DNA from: Flagellimonas aequoris
Lineage (GTDB): Bacteria; Bacteroidota; Bacteroidia; Flavobacteriales; Flavobacteriaceae
Reading direction: 5' to 3'
Length of the DNA: 64,000 bases
NCBI RefSeq assembly: GCF_003584165.1
Contig: NZ_QXFJ01000030.1
Span: 806,001-870,000, forward strand
Shown here in pieces: positions 18,585 to 27,344 of the stretch (the stretch's first letter is position 1; each line of letters starts with the position of its first letter). Both the position numbers and the translations under genes were made by a program. The notes below the pieces were generated by a model. The model made no database searches and was not told the DNA's origin. It worked only from the letters and a program-made list of their open reading frames with translations.

Positions 18585-19095
18585 AGAGCTTTTGAGCAAC
18601 ATCACCACCTTTGTTTTTGATGTGGATGGTGTTTTTACCGATGGCTCCGTACTGATTACCTCTGACGGGGAATTGCTGCGAAAAATGAGTGTAAAGGATG
18701 GTTATGCGGTTAAAACAGCCATTCAAAAAGGATATAATATTTGTATCATTACTGGCGGCACCAATCCTGGTGTAAAGGAACGACTTAAAGGTTTAGGGGT
18801 TACCGATTTTTACATGGGTGCACATCATAAGGAAGAACCCTTGAAAGAGTATCTCGACATTTATAGCATAGATTCCCAAAGCGTTGTATATATGGGCGAT
18901 GACCTTCCGGATATCCCACCGATGAAAATGGTGGCCTTGGCGACTTCCCCACAAAATGCAGTGCCAGAAGTGAAGGCCATTTCTGATTATGTTTCCCATA
19001 AAAATGGAGGCGATGGTTGTGTCAGGGACATTATAGAACAAGTTTTAAAAGTTCGAGGGGATTGGAACGATAATTTTAGCGCCAAGAATGACTAA
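18568..19095 (+). CDS. kdsC: KdsC-type HAD phosphatase (KDO 8-phosphate phosphatase)
   Basis: This 175-residue C0-type HAD hydrolase without a cap has motif I TFVFDVDGVFTDGS (nucleophile and acid Asp pair), motif II IITGG, motif III Lys in the HHKEEPL region, and motif IV YMGDDLPDIPPM. The length and the GVFTDG signature match KdsC, which removes phosphate from KDO 8-phosphate in lipopolysaccharide inner-core synthesis; the sister 2-keto-3-deoxynononate phosphatase is the main alternative. It overlaps both neighbours, indicating coupled translation in the DUF2520-kdsC-maf operon. Confidence 0.9.
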   Translation: MKKNYKELLSNITTFVFDVDGVFTDGSVLITSDGELLRKMSVKDGYAVKTAIQKGYNICIITGGTNPGVKERLKGLGVTDFYMGAHHKEEPLKEYLDIYSIDSQSVVYMGDDLPDIPPMKMVALATSPQNAVPEVKAISDYVSHKNGGDGCVRDIIEQVLKVRGDWNDNFSAKND

Positions 19096-19681
19096 GAATC
19101 CGCTAAAGGAAAAACTAATGGAAATCAAAATCATTCTGGGATCTGGATCCCCAAGACGCAAAATGTTCTTGGAAGAATTGGGGCTCGAATTTGAAGTTCG
19201 GACCAAATCAGTGGAAGAAGTTTATCCCGAACACCTTCAAGGCAAAGAAATATCAGATTACCTGGCCCAATTGAAAGCCGAACCCTTCAAAGCTGAGTTA
19301 AAATCCAACGAGGTTGTTATCACCTCGGATACGGTGGTTTGGCATAATGGAGTCTCTTTGGCCAAAGCAGCCGATGAAAAAGAGGCATTTTCCATGATAA
19401 GGACACTTTCCGGGGACTGGCATGAAGTGATTACCTCGGTATGTTTTACTTCGAAGAACTTCCAAAAAACCGTCAGTGCCGTTACCAAGGTGAAATTCAA
19501 GGAATTCACTGACGACGAAATCAACTACTATATTGAAGAATTCGAACCCTTTGACAAAGCTGGTGCCTATGGCATACAGGAATGGATCGGGATGATCGGA
19601 ATTGAAGAAATCCAAGGTTCCTACTCCAATGTTGTGGGTTTACCCACCCATTTGGTATACGAGACACTGATGAGCCTTTGA
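19088..19681 (+). CDS. maf: Maf-like nucleoside triphosphate pyrophosphatase
   Basis: This 197-residue Maf/Ham1-fold protein contains the signature IILGSGSPRRKMFLEELGL near the N-terminus, then SDTVVWHNG and DKAGAYGIQEWIG, the family's conserved metal and substrate sites. Maf proteins hydrolyse non-canonical or modified dTTP/UTP/CTP-type nucleotides to monophosphates. The ATG at 19088 overlaps kdsC by 8 bp and gives the usual flavobacterial N-terminal extension (NPLKEKL); an ATG at 19121 would also keep the domain. Its stop abuts the convergent ferredoxin stop. Confidence 0.92.
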   Translation: MTKNPLKEKLMEIKIILGSGSPRRKMFLEELGLEFEVRTKSVEEVYPEHLQGKEISDYLAQLKAEPFKAELKSNEVVITSDTVVWHNGVSLAKAADEKEAFSMIRTLSGDWHEVITSVCFTSKNFQKTVSAVTKVKFKEFTDDEINYYIEEFEPFDKAGAYGIQEWIGMIGIEEIQGSYSNVVGLPTHLVYETLMSL

Positions 19682-19912
19682 TCAAATACTTTTTACGGAA
19701 ATAATCTTTACCGGGCAGGCTTTTGCCGCTTGCTCGCAGTTGTCAAAAATATCGTCGTCGTGCGATTTAATAGTGTGGAACCCCTTCTTGTTCTGGGCAT
19801 GCAACAAAACGGATTTTCCGTCTTTTTTGGACATGGCAAACTGCTCCGGTGCCATTTCCACACAGTAATTGCACCCAATGCACTTTTCGCGCTGCAAGGT
19901 CACTACAACCAT
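19682..19912 (-). CDS. small 4Fe-4S ferredoxin
   Basis: A 76-residue protein with cluster ligands CIGCNYC (residues 12-18) and a distal Cys-Pro in AAKACPVKI (about residue 67), a single-cluster bacterial ferredoxin pattern. Its ATG overlaps the U32 protein's stop by one base (TAATG), so translation is coupled. U32 tRNA-hydroxylation proteins bind iron-sulfur, so an electron-donor role for the neighbour is plausible, but it is inference. Confidence 0.88.
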   Translation of the reverse strand: MVVVTLQREKCIGCNYCVEMAPEQFAMSKKDGKSVLLHAQNKKGFHTIKSHDDDIFDNCEQAAKACPVKIISVKSI

Positions 19913-21162
19913 TAGGCCTCTACCTTATTTTCAACGATTTTGTACAATTTATCGGAAGGCCTGATCCTGAATTCCAAAGGAATGGTTACGGAATCCCCCT
20001 TCTTTCCTGTAGAGATTTGGGCATCGTTCACCAGCATTTGGGTCACCTTCATTTCTTTGGCTCCTGTGGTAGGGCCAGTAATCAAGATGGTATCGCCGAT
20101 GGAAATATCATAGGCCTCAATGCTGAATTCCCCAATATTGGTCTTGGGGAAGAAATGTGCCCCTTTTCCGATGTATACTTTTTTCTGGGTGGCCGAAGAG
20201 CCAGGAATTTTGCTCCACTCTCCTAATTTCTGTCCCAGATAGTATCCACTCCAAAAACCACGATTGTAGACCTTTTCCAGTTCTTGCATCCAAGTAATCA
20301 CCTTTTCTTTATCGTAGGTTCCATTGTACAGACTATCAATGGCCTGACGGTAACAGCCAATGACCTTTGCCACATATTCAGGTGCCCTGCCCCTACCTTC
20401 GATCTTCAATACTTTGATACCGGCATCGGCCACTTGATCTAAAAAATCGATAGTACAAAGGTCTTTAGGCGACATGATGTACTCGTTGTCGAGTTCCATT
20501 TCAAAACCGGTCTCTTGATCGATTACCGTATATTTTTTCCGGCAGTTCTGCTTGCAGGCTCCTCTATTGGCCGAAGAATTATAGGAATGAAGGCTCATAT
20601 AACATTTGCCCGAAACGGCCATACACAAGGCCCCGTGGCCAAAAATCTCTATCTCAACCAAACGTCCTGATGGGCCTTTTATTTGCTCCTTTTCAATTTG
20701 ATCGGTAATTTTCTTTACCTGTCTCAAGCTCAGTTCCCTGCTCAATACCATCGTATCTGCAAAAAGGGCATAAAACTTCACTGTCTCAATATTGGTGACA
20801 TTAATTTGGGTTGAAATATGCACTTCCAAGCCGAGTTCCCTTGCGGAAGCAATTACTGCTTGATCCATGGCAATAATGGCAGTAAGATCAGCCTCCTTTG
20901 CCTTTTTGAGCAAGGTTTTAACAATGGAAAGATCGTGATCGTAAATGATGGTGTTCAAAGTGAGGTAGGTCCTCACTCCTTTTTCCTTGCATCTTCTGGA
21001 TATTTCAGGAAGATCGTCCAACGTAAAATTAATGGATGCCCTTGCCCGCATGTTCAACTGCTCCACCCCAAAATAAACAGAATCCGCCCCATTGTCCAAT
21101 GCCGCTTGCAACGATTCAAAGTTGCCTGCTGGTGCCATCAGTTCTATCTGCTGCATTCCCAT
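19912..21162 (-). CDS. U32 family protein (TrhP-like tRNA hydroxylation)
   Basis: This 416-residue protein has the U32 N-terminal signature (IELMAPAGNFESLQAALDNG...VYFGVEQLNMRARA). It also has the conserved cysteine cluster (MAVSGKCYMSLHSYNSSANRGACKQNC, in part) that holds the iron-sulfur cluster. Despite the old 'peptidase U32' name, the characterised relative YegQ/TrhP acts in prephenate-dependent 5-hydroxyuridine formation in tRNA; that assignment is from family knowledge. On the minus strand TTG (21216-21214), an 18-nt spacer and TAGTTTTG (21195-21188) form a good promoter 25 nt upstream. A ferredoxin gene follows with one-base overlap. Confidence 0.9.
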   Translation of the reverse strand: MGMQQIELMAPAGNFESLQAALDNGADSVYFGVEQLNMRARASINFTLDDLPEISRRCKEKGVRTYLTLNTIIYDHDLSIVKTLLKKAKEADLTAIIAMDQAVIASARELGLEVHISTQINVTNIETVKFYALFADTMVLSRELSLRQVKKITDQIEKEQIKGPSGRLVEIEIFGHGALCMAVSGKCYMSLHSYNSSANRGACKQNCRKKYTVIDQETGFEMELDNEYIMSPKDLCTIDFLDQVADAGIKVLKIEGRGRAPEYVAKVIGCYRQAIDSLYNGTYDKEKVITWMQELEKVYNRGFWSGYYLGQKLGEWSKIPGSSATQKKVYIGKGAHFFPKTNIGEFSIEAYDISIGDTILITGPTTGAKEMKVTQMLVNDAQISTGKKGDSVTIPLEFRIRPSDKLYKIVENKVEA

Positions 21163-21372
21163 CGCTTTAATGCTTCAATTTTTTTTGCAAAACTACGCTT
21201 TTAGCTTGCATAACAAAAAGTTAAGTGTGATTGTTATTTTTCTTATTTCTATACGATATAAAAACTATGATTTAACTTTATCGATGAGTTCAGATCCATA
21301 ACCCCTTTATTTGCAATGTATGTGCCCTGTTAAAACTGTTCTAAATAGCCGAAACCCTATTTTTTATCTTTC

Positions 21373-21380
21373 TATATTTG
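21373..21380 (+). promoter_or_regulatory. -7 box of the PIG-L/symporter operon
   Basis: TATATTTG matches TAnnTTTG and lies 23 nt before the ATG at 21404. It excludes the longer open frame beginning at 21311 as the real start. No clear -33 TTG is visible. Confidence 0.5.
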
Positions 21381-21403
21381 GTTCAACCACTAAAAAACCA
21401 ACC

Positions 21404-23935
21404 ATGAAGCACTTTTGGGTCCATTTTCTGTTTATCCTATTGATTAGTTTTAACTCCTTCGCCCAAAAACCTGATAAACCTACTACTTCGGAAATTTATC
21501 ACCACCTTCAAAAATTGAATTTTTTGGGGACCGCCCTGTATGTGGCGGCCCATCCAGATGACGAGAATACCAATCTGATCTCCTATCTATCCAACCATGA
21601 ACATGCCCATACCGTGTACTTGTCCATGACGCGTGGCGATGGTGGACAAAATTTGATCGGTTCTGAGCTTCGTGAGCTTTTAGGCGTATTACGTACCGAA
21701 GAACTTTTGGCAGCACGAAATATTGATGGTGGGGAACAACGATTTACCAGGGCCAACGATTTTGGCTTTTCCAAACACCCCAATGAAACCTTGAAAATTT
21801 GGGATAAGGACAAGGTGTTGAGCGATATGGTCTGGGCTATTCGGAACATAAAACCTGATGTCATCATCAACCGTTTTGACCATCGTACACCGGGATCTAC
21901 ACATGGCCACCATACCTCTTCCGCCATTTTAAGTATGGAAGCCTTTGATTTGGCCAATGATGCCTCAGCCTATCCCGAACAATTGAAATCAACTTCACTT
22001 TGGCAACCTAAAAGAGTATTTTTCAATACTTCTTGGTGGTTTTATGGCAGTCAGGAAAATTTCGAGAAAGCGGACAAGTCCAATTTGGTGAAAATGGATG
22101 TGGGCGCTTATTATCCTGATTTGGGGTTGTCCAACAACGAGATTGCCGCTATGGCACGCAGCCAGCATTTATGTCAAGGTTTTGGAAGATTGACCGATCG
22201 CGGGTCTTCTGATGAATACGTTGAATTTTTGAAGGGCGACAAACCTACCAACAATGATCTTTTTGCTGGTATCAATACTACCTGGTCACGTGTTAAGGGT
22301 GGTGAGGCTGTTGGGGAAATCTTATACAAAGTTCAGGACAATTTTGATTTTAGGGATCCATCCAAACACCTTCCCGATTTGGTGAAAGCCTACCAATTAC
22401 TACAAAAAGTGGAGGATGACCATTGGAGAACCCTTAAATCCGAAGAACTCAAAAATCTTATTTTGGAATGCGCCGGATTATATCTGGAAGCCAGTTCCGA
22501 ATCGGGCACCACAACTCCCGGTAGTGCTGCCAAAATCCGCATAGAGACCATAAACCGAAGTGCCCAGAACATCACTTTGAAAGAAATCGATATTATTGGG
22601 GCTTCTTCAAAATTGACTCCCAATACCGCATTGTCCAATAACGAGGAAAAGAATTTTGAAATCAGTTTTACCGTTCCGGAAAATACCAATTACACAAGTC
22701 CCTACTGGTTGAACGAAGTAGGAACGTTGGGCACTTACACGGTAAACGACCAAAGTTTGATAGGTAAGCCAGAGACACCAGCCGCCTTCGTGGCACGATT
22801 TGTACTGAATCTTGCTGGTACTGATATCGCATTCGATAAACCAGTGGTCCACCGATTTTCCAAACCCGATAAAGGAGAATTGTACGAGCCATTTGCTGTT
22901 TTGCCCGAAGCCACTTCAAAAATTGATGAAAAGGTACTGATCTTCGCCACGGATGCCACCAAGGATATTCAAGTTAAGGTTAGGGCCGGGAAAGACGATG
23001 TAGCGGGCAAAGTTGCTTTGGATCACCCGACCGGATGGACCGTAACCCCAGCCAATATTCCTTTCAACATTCCACAAAAAGGCCAAGAAGTAACGGTTAC
23101 CTTTAAAGTTACACCACCCCACACGGACAGCGAAGGAAAAATATCGCCCGTAATTACCATTGGAAACAAGAAGTATGGCAAGGAACTTGTGGAAATTAAT
23201 TACGACCATATCCCAAGGCAATCCATTTTGTTGCCATCCGAAGCCAAAGTCGTTCGAATGGATATTCAAAAATCCGGGGAACACATTGCCTATATTATGG
23301 GAGCTGGGGATATGGTTCCGGAAAGTTTGGAGCAAATTGGGTATCAGGTACATATCATTGACCCCAATGATATCCAAAAAGGTTCTTTGGATAAATATGA
23401 TGCTGTTGTAGTTGGAATTAGGGCATACAACGTGGTGGAAGCCTTGAAATTCAAACAACCCCTACTTTTTGAATATGTAAAAAATGGGGGGACTATGATT
23501 GTGCAGTATAATACGGCAGGAAGATGGGCCAGTCAGTTTGAAAATATTGCTCCATACGATCTTACCTTATCCAATGATAGGGTTACCGATGAAAACTCGG
23601 AGGTAAAGATTGTAGCGCCAGGGAATGCCTTGATGAACTACCCCAATAACATCCAAAAAAGTGATTTTGATGGATGGGTACAAGAAAGGGGACTTTATTT
23701 TCCAAAGGCTTGGAGTTCAGAGTTTATCCCAGTGATTTCCATGGGGGACGAAGGGGAATCTCCCTCTGAAGGAAGCCTTTTGGTGGCACCGTACGGAGAA
23801 GGTCATTATATTTACACCGGATTGAGCTTTTTCAGGGAACTTCCCGCAGGTGTATCCGGGGCCTATAAGCTTTTTGCGAATATGCTGTCCGTTGGAAAAA
23901 GTGAAGTAAAAAAAGAAAGTAATGTCAAAGGATAA
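21404..23935 (+). CDS. secreted PIG-L (LmbE) family deacetylase with C-terminal accessory domains
   Basis: About 843 residues with a signal peptide (FWVHFLFILLISFNSFAQ). The N-terminal third is a PIG-L domain: VAAHPDDEN (metal-binding HxDD), MTRGDGGQN, and HGHHTSS (third metal ligand). This fold removes N-acetyl groups from sugars. After about residue 400 there are beta-sandwich segments like NPCBM/NEW3 sugar-associated modules, and the end resembles a ThuA/glutamine-amidotransferase-like domain (YDAVVVGIRAYN...VKNGGTMIVQYN). The next two genes (33-residue membrane peptide, Na+/solute symporter) follow closely, so the operon probably releases an acetylated sugar or glycoside outside and imports the product. 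The substrate is unknown. Confidence 0.88.
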   Translation: MKHFWVHFLFILLISFNSFAQKPDKPTTSEIYHHLQKLNFLGTALYVAAHPDDENTNLISYLSNHEHAHTVYLSMTRGDGGQNLIGSELRELLGVLRTEELLAARNIDGGEQRFTRANDFGFSKHPNETLKIWDKDKVLSDMVWAIRNIKPDVIINRFDHRTPGSTHGHHTSSAILSMEAFDLANDASAYPEQLKSTSLWQPKRVFFNTSWWFYGSQENFEKADKSNLVKMDVGAYYPDLGLSNNEIAAMARSQHLCQGFGRLTDRGSSDEYVEFLKGDKPTNNDLFAGINTTWSRVKGGEAVGEILYKVQDNFDFRDPSKHLPDLVKAYQLLQKVEDDHWRTLKSEELKNLILECAGLYLEASSESGTTTPGSAAKIRIETINRSAQNITLKEIDIIGASSKLTPNTALSNNEEKNFEISFTVPENTNYTSPYWLNEVGTLGTYTVNDQSLIGKPETPAAFVARFVLNLAGTDIAFDKPVVHRFSKPDKGELYEPFAVLPEATSKIDEKVLIFATDATKDIQVKVRAGKDDVAGKVALDHPTGWTVTPANIPFNIPQKGQEVTVTFKVTPPHTDSEGKISPVITIGNKKYGKELVEINYDHIPRQSILLPSEAKVVRMDIQKSGEHIAYIMGAGDMVPESLEQIGYQVHIIDPNDIQKGSLDKYDAVVVGIRAYNVVEALKFKQPLLFEYVKNGGTMIVQYNTAGRWASQFENIAPYDLTLSNDRVTDENSEVKIVAPGNALMNYPNNIQKSDFDGWVQERGLYFPKAWSSEFIPVISMGDEGESPSEGSLLVAPYGEGHYIYTGLSFFRELPAGVSGAYKLFANMLSVGKSEVKKESNVKG

Positions 23936-23936
23936 T

Positions 23937-24038
23937 ATGGATACCAAAATGGAATGGAAAAAGGAATACACGATTGTGGTCCTTTTAAATGCCATTTATA
24001 TTTTGATTTTTTACTTCATCATGCTACTAAACAACTAG
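23937..24038 (+). CDS. 33-residue single-pass membrane peptide
   Basis: An ATG one base after the PIG-L stop opens a short frame with a charged N-terminus (MDTKMEWKKEYTIVV), one hydrophobic helix (VLLNAIYILIFYFIMLL) and the end NN. It stops 8 bp before the symporter ATG. The tight spacing, codon-like composition and amphipathic start followed by one helix all suggest a real small membrane protein, perhaps a symporter subunit. It is short enough that automatic annotation could miss it. I know no named family for it. Confidence 0.65.
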   Translation: MDTKMEWKKEYTIVVLLNAIYILIFYFIMLLNN

Positions 24039-24046
24039 AAATTTTA

Positions 24047-25759
24047 ATGGCATTATTAGATTGGATCATTCTTGGCAGTACACTATTGTTCATAGTAACC
24101 TACGGCGTATGGAAAACCCGTGGCAGCAAGGATGTTGATGATTACGTGCGTGGTGGTGATAATGTGAAATGGTGGACCATTGGCCTATCAGTTATGGCCA
24201 CACAAGCCAGTGCGATCACCTTTCTTTCCACACCCGGTCAGGCATTCCATGATGGGATGGGGTTTGTGCAATTTTATTTTGGACTGCCCTTGGCCATGAT
24301 CGTCATCTGTTTGATCTTTATTCCTATTTATAAAAAATTAAAGGTATTTACCGCTTACGAAATGTTGGAAGGGCGTTTCGATCTCAAAACCCGAACCCTT
24401 ACGGCCATCTTGTTCTTGGTGCAACGCGGACTTGCAGCGGGTATCACCATTTTTGCACCATCCATTATTCTTTCCGCCGTATTGGGATGGGACCTTCGTA
24501 CTCTGAACGTCATCATTGGGATACTGGTGATCATCTATACCGTTTCCGGGGGAACCAAGGCGGTCAGTGTTACGCAAAAGCAACAGATGTTCATCATCAT
24601 GATGGGCATGTTCTTTGCCTTTTTCTTTATTCTAGGGGCATTGCCTACCGATATTTCCTTTGATAAAGCATTGAAAATCGCTGGGGCCAACAACAAACTC
24701 AATATTCTTGACTTTACCTTCGACACCAATAACCGATATACATTCTGGAGTGGTATCACTGGTGGATTCTTCTTGGCCCTCGCCTATTTCGGAACAGACC
24801 AAAGTCAAGTACAACGGTATCTTTCGGGAACATCAATAAGGGAAAGTCAATTGGCCTTGGTCTTTAATGGCATTTTCAAAATCCCGATGCAATTCTTCAT
24901 CCTATTGGTCGGTGCCATGGTTTTTGTATTCTATCAATACAATACTTCGCCACTAAATTTCAACCCCGCGGCCACACAAGCTGTGATGACCTCAGAATAC
25001 GCTGATGAATACACAGCCCTGGAGGAAGACCATAAAAAAATCGAAATGGAAAAGCAGATTGCCCAACATGCCTTTTCCGGTGCTTTAGAGCTGAAAGAAT
25101 ATAACGCCATTGAACAGGCCAAACGAGATATCATCAAAATAAATGAAAAGGAAAAAGCAAGCAGGGATGCCGCAAAGGAGCTCATTACCAAAGCCAATAC
25201 CGAGGTAGAAACCAATGATAAGGACTATGTCTTTATCCATTTTATCCTGAACAACTTGCCCGTCGGACTTATTGGATTGTTATTGGCAGTGATCCTATCC
25301 GCTGCCATGTCATCCACGGCATCGGAGTTGAACGCGTTGGGCACTATCACCGCCCTCGACCTGTATAAGAGAAACCTGAAAAAAGAACGGGACCCCAAAC
25401 ACTACCTCATGGCAACCAAAGGGTTTACGTTGTTATGGGGAATCCTGGCCATATGCATTGCCAACGTGGCCAACCTTTTTGACAATTTGATACAATTGGT
25501 CAATATTATCGGGTCTATATTTTATGGGAATGTATTGGGCATTTTCCTTCTTGCATTCTTCTTCAAGTTCGTAAAGGGAAATGCAGTTTTTGTCGCGGCC
25601 ATCGTGACCCAAATCATCGTCATTATTGGTTGGTACCTGGATTGGATGTCCTATCTGTGGCTCAATGCCTTCGGCTGTGTATTGGTGATTCTGTTGGCTA
25701 CCATTACGCAAGGTTTCGACAATTTTTTGGGTAACCCTCCAGAGGAGATAGAGAAATAA
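24047..25759 (+). CDS. sodium:solute symporter (SSS family)
   Basis: About 570 residues with some 13 membrane helices. The early segment WWTIGLSVMATQASAITFLSTPG and the later GFFLALAYFGTDQSQVQRYLSG and AVILSAAMSSTASELNALGT are the classic SSS sodium-site motifs. A charged, coiled-coil-like stretch of about 75 residues (around 325-395, rich in Glu/Lys) is inserted between two helices; similar inserts occur in other Bacteroidota members. The ATG at 24047 is chosen because the longer frame would run through the preceding small gene. It likely imports the product of the secreted PIG-L enzyme. Confidence 0.92.
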   Translation: MALLDWIILGSTLLFIVTYGVWKTRGSKDVDDYVRGGDNVKWWTIGLSVMATQASAITFLSTPGQAFHDGMGFVQFYFGLPLAMIVICLIFIPIYKKLKVFTAYEMLEGRFDLKTRTLTAILFLVQRGLAAGITIFAPSIILSAVLGWDLRTLNVIIGILVIIYTVSGGTKAVSVTQKQQMFIIMMGMFFAFFFILGALPTDISFDKALKIAGANNKLNILDFTFDTNNRYTFWSGITGGFFLALAYFGTDQSQVQRYLSGTSIRESQLALVFNGIFKIPMQFFILLVGAMVFVFYQYNTSPLNFNPAATQAVMTSEYADEYTALEEDHKKIEMEKQIAQHAFSGALELKEYNAIEQAKRDIIKINEKEKASRDAAKELITKANTEVETNDKDYVFIHFILNNLPVGLIGLLLAVILSAAMSSTASELNALGTITALDLYKRNLKKERDPKHYLMATKGFTLLWGILAICIANVANLFDNLIQLVNIIGSIFYGNVLGIFLLAFFFKFVKGNAVFVAAIVTQIIVIIGWYLDWMSYLWLNAFGCVLVILLATITQGFDNFLGNPPEEIEK

Positions 25760-25785
25760 AAAACCCACTTAAAAGTGGGTTTTTA
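25758..25785. terminator. bidirectional intrinsic terminator
   Basis: The stem AAAAACCCACTT / AAGTGGGTTTTT with a two-base loop, A-rich on one side and T-rich on the other, begins at the symporter stop. It serves the symporter operon on the plus strand and the convergent DUF2911 gene on the minus strand. Confidence 0.85.
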
Positions 25786-25806
25786 CAATATGCTTTAGAA
25801 GCTTCA

Positions 25807-26661
25807 TTACATTTCGGCCCACTCTTTCAGGGAATCCTTGTTCATTTTTACATAATCTTGGTTACCAGCAGCCTGGGCCGCGGCCAACGATCTTTTAGCA
25901 GCTTCGATGGCTCCTTTCTTATCCCCTAATTTGGCATAGATCAACGATTGGGTACGCATCATCCAATAGGCTTTGCCTCCGTCCATTTCTACAGCTTTGT
26001 CGACCCATTCCTTGGCCTGCTCCATGTTCATTCCTTCACTGAAGTAATAGGAACCCGCAGCAAAATAATCATTGGCAGTAAGACCTTCTGTTTTGGACAT
26101 GGTCTCCGTAATACTCTGAATGGCCTTGTCAACAGTAGGTACCACAAATTTTACCCCAACATAGGTTTTCTCCCAAAGAATGCCCAAAGTTGCACCATTG
26201 TTGTTAAGGTCATCAATGGTGAACATAAAAGTTTCGATATTTTCAGAAATAGGATAGGCCTCTACCTTAACGGTTGCAGCTACCTTTGAAGCATCCCATT
26301 CCTGTGGATTTCCCCAGTTCTCTGTATCCGTGTAGAAAATAACTTCCCATACAGCTTCACCAGGTCTTGTGTAGATGGCGTAGGTACCGGCTTTCAATGC
26401 TTTGCCTTCCACCACAACATCATCACTAAAGGAAATGGTAGTGTTCTTATTGGCACCTGTCCTCCAAATGGCATCAAAGGGAACAAGGTCTCCAAAAACC
26501 TTTCTTCCACGCATCGATGGTCTGGAATATTCCACCACTACATCGGTGAGGCCCACTTTCTGCTCCAACTTGGAAAACGGACTGGGAGCAGGGGTCTGTA
26601 TCTGGGCCTGCACAGATACCGCTAATGTTGCAATAAATAATAAAAGTGAAATTTTTTTCAT
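25807..26661 (-). CDS. secreted DUF2911 protein with C-terminal TPR-like helices
   Basis: This 284-residue protein has a signal peptide (MKKISLLLFIATLAVSVQAQ). The DUF2911 signature follows: VEYSRPSMRGRKVFG...DAIWRTGANKNTTISFS...LKAGTYAIYTRPG, about residues 40-110. The last 100 residues form paired helices like a short TPR (NDYFAAGSYYFSEGMNMEQAKEWVDKA...). The family is widespread in Bacteroidota with no known activity. TAGCTTTG on the minus strand (26699-26692) is a likely -7 box. It converges on the symporter operon across a shared terminator. Confidence 0.9.
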   Translation of the reverse strand: MKKISLLLFIATLAVSVQAQIQTPAPSPFSKLEQKVGLTDVVVEYSRPSMRGRKVFGDLVPFDAIWRTGANKNTTISFSDDVVVEGKALKAGTYAIYTRPGEAVWEVIFYTDTENWGNPQEWDASKVAATVKVEAYPISENIETFMFTIDDLNNNGATLGILWEKTYVGVKFVVPTVDKAIQSITETMSKTEGLTANDYFAAGSYYFSEGMNMEQAKEWVDKAVEMDGGKAYWMMRTQSLIYAKLGDKKGAIEAAKRSLAAAQAAGNQDYVKMNKDSLKEWAEM

Positions 26662-26787
26662 AGGAAATAGTGTTTACATTGTTTAGTCGAACAAAGCTAA
26701 AGATAAAGAAATCCCTTATTTGTTAAGAAATCCTTAAAACGATGAATCGGATAAACCCGACGTTCTCTAATGTAAAGGTATATTTTT

Positions 26788-26830
26788 TTGTTTAATCTTT
26801 TTTAAAATAAATTAAACAATATTATCTTTG
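26788..26830 (+). promoter_or_regulatory. operator and promoter of the SRPBCC-SDR-photolyase operon
   Basis: A perfect 9-bp inverted repeat, TTGTTTAAT (26788-26796) and ATTAAACAA (26811-26819), spacer 14, ends 3 nt before a -7 box TATCTTTG (26823-26830). The ATG follows at 26844. The repeat occupies the -33 to -12 region, the place where MerR-type regulators act. The regulator itself is not in the window. Confidence 0.6.
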
Positions 26831-26843
26831 TGAAAACAAGTGG

Positions 26844-27344
26844 ATGAAACTTTATCAACTCCTTGCAAAGCAAGCATTGCCCATTTCTAAAAATGAAGCC
26901 TGGGAATTTCTATCCAATCCAAGAAACCTGAAAGCCATTACACCAAAACACATGGGATTTGACATTTTATCAGGCGCGGACAAAAACATGTATCCTGGCC
27001 AGATCATTCAATATACGGTGAAACCTTTTCCTATGGTCAGCACCACGTGGGTCACCGAAATTACCCATGTGAAAGAAGGTGAATACTTCGTTGACGAACA
27101 GCGCTTTGGCCCGTATGCCCTTTGGCATCACAAACATTTCTTAAAAGAAGTCCCTTATGGTGTTGAAATGGAGGACCTCATCGACTATAAATTGCCTTTC
27201 GGTATAATTGGATCATGGGCCCATCCTTTTTTAGTAAAAAAACAATTACAGAAAATCTTTGCCTTTAGGGAGAGGAAACTCGCGGAATTATTTGGTAAGG
27301 TTGATGGTGTGCAAAATGAATTGACCCTTAAAAGTATTGGATGA
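26844..27344 (+). CDS. SRPBCC family protein (polyketide-cyclase/cell-division-inhibitor type)
   Basis: This 166-residue START/Bet v1-like ligand-binding protein opens with QALPISKNEAWEFLSNPRNLKAITP and has the later PFGIIGSWAHPFLVKKQLQKIFAFRE helix typical of the group annotated 'cell division inhibitor' next to SDR and photolyase genes. Its ligand is unknown. The stop overlaps the SDR ATG by four bases (ATGA). The promoter carries a perfect palindrome, so the operon is regulated as a unit, probably by light or a tetrapyrrole/cobalamin-type signal (inference from the photolyase partner). Confidence 0.85.
   Translation: MKLYQLLAKQALPISKNEAWEFLSNPRNLKAITPKHMGFDILSGADKNMYPGQIIQYTVKPFPMVSTTWVTEITHVKEGEYFVDEQRFGPYALWHHKHFLKEVPYGVEMEDLIDYKLPFGIIGSWAHPFLVKKQLQKIFAFRERKLAELFGKVDGVQNELTLKSIG

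Noticed and set aside
21311-21403. N-terminal extension of the PIG-L protein
   Set aside because: A TATATTTG promoter box lies inside it and the signal peptide starts at 21404.
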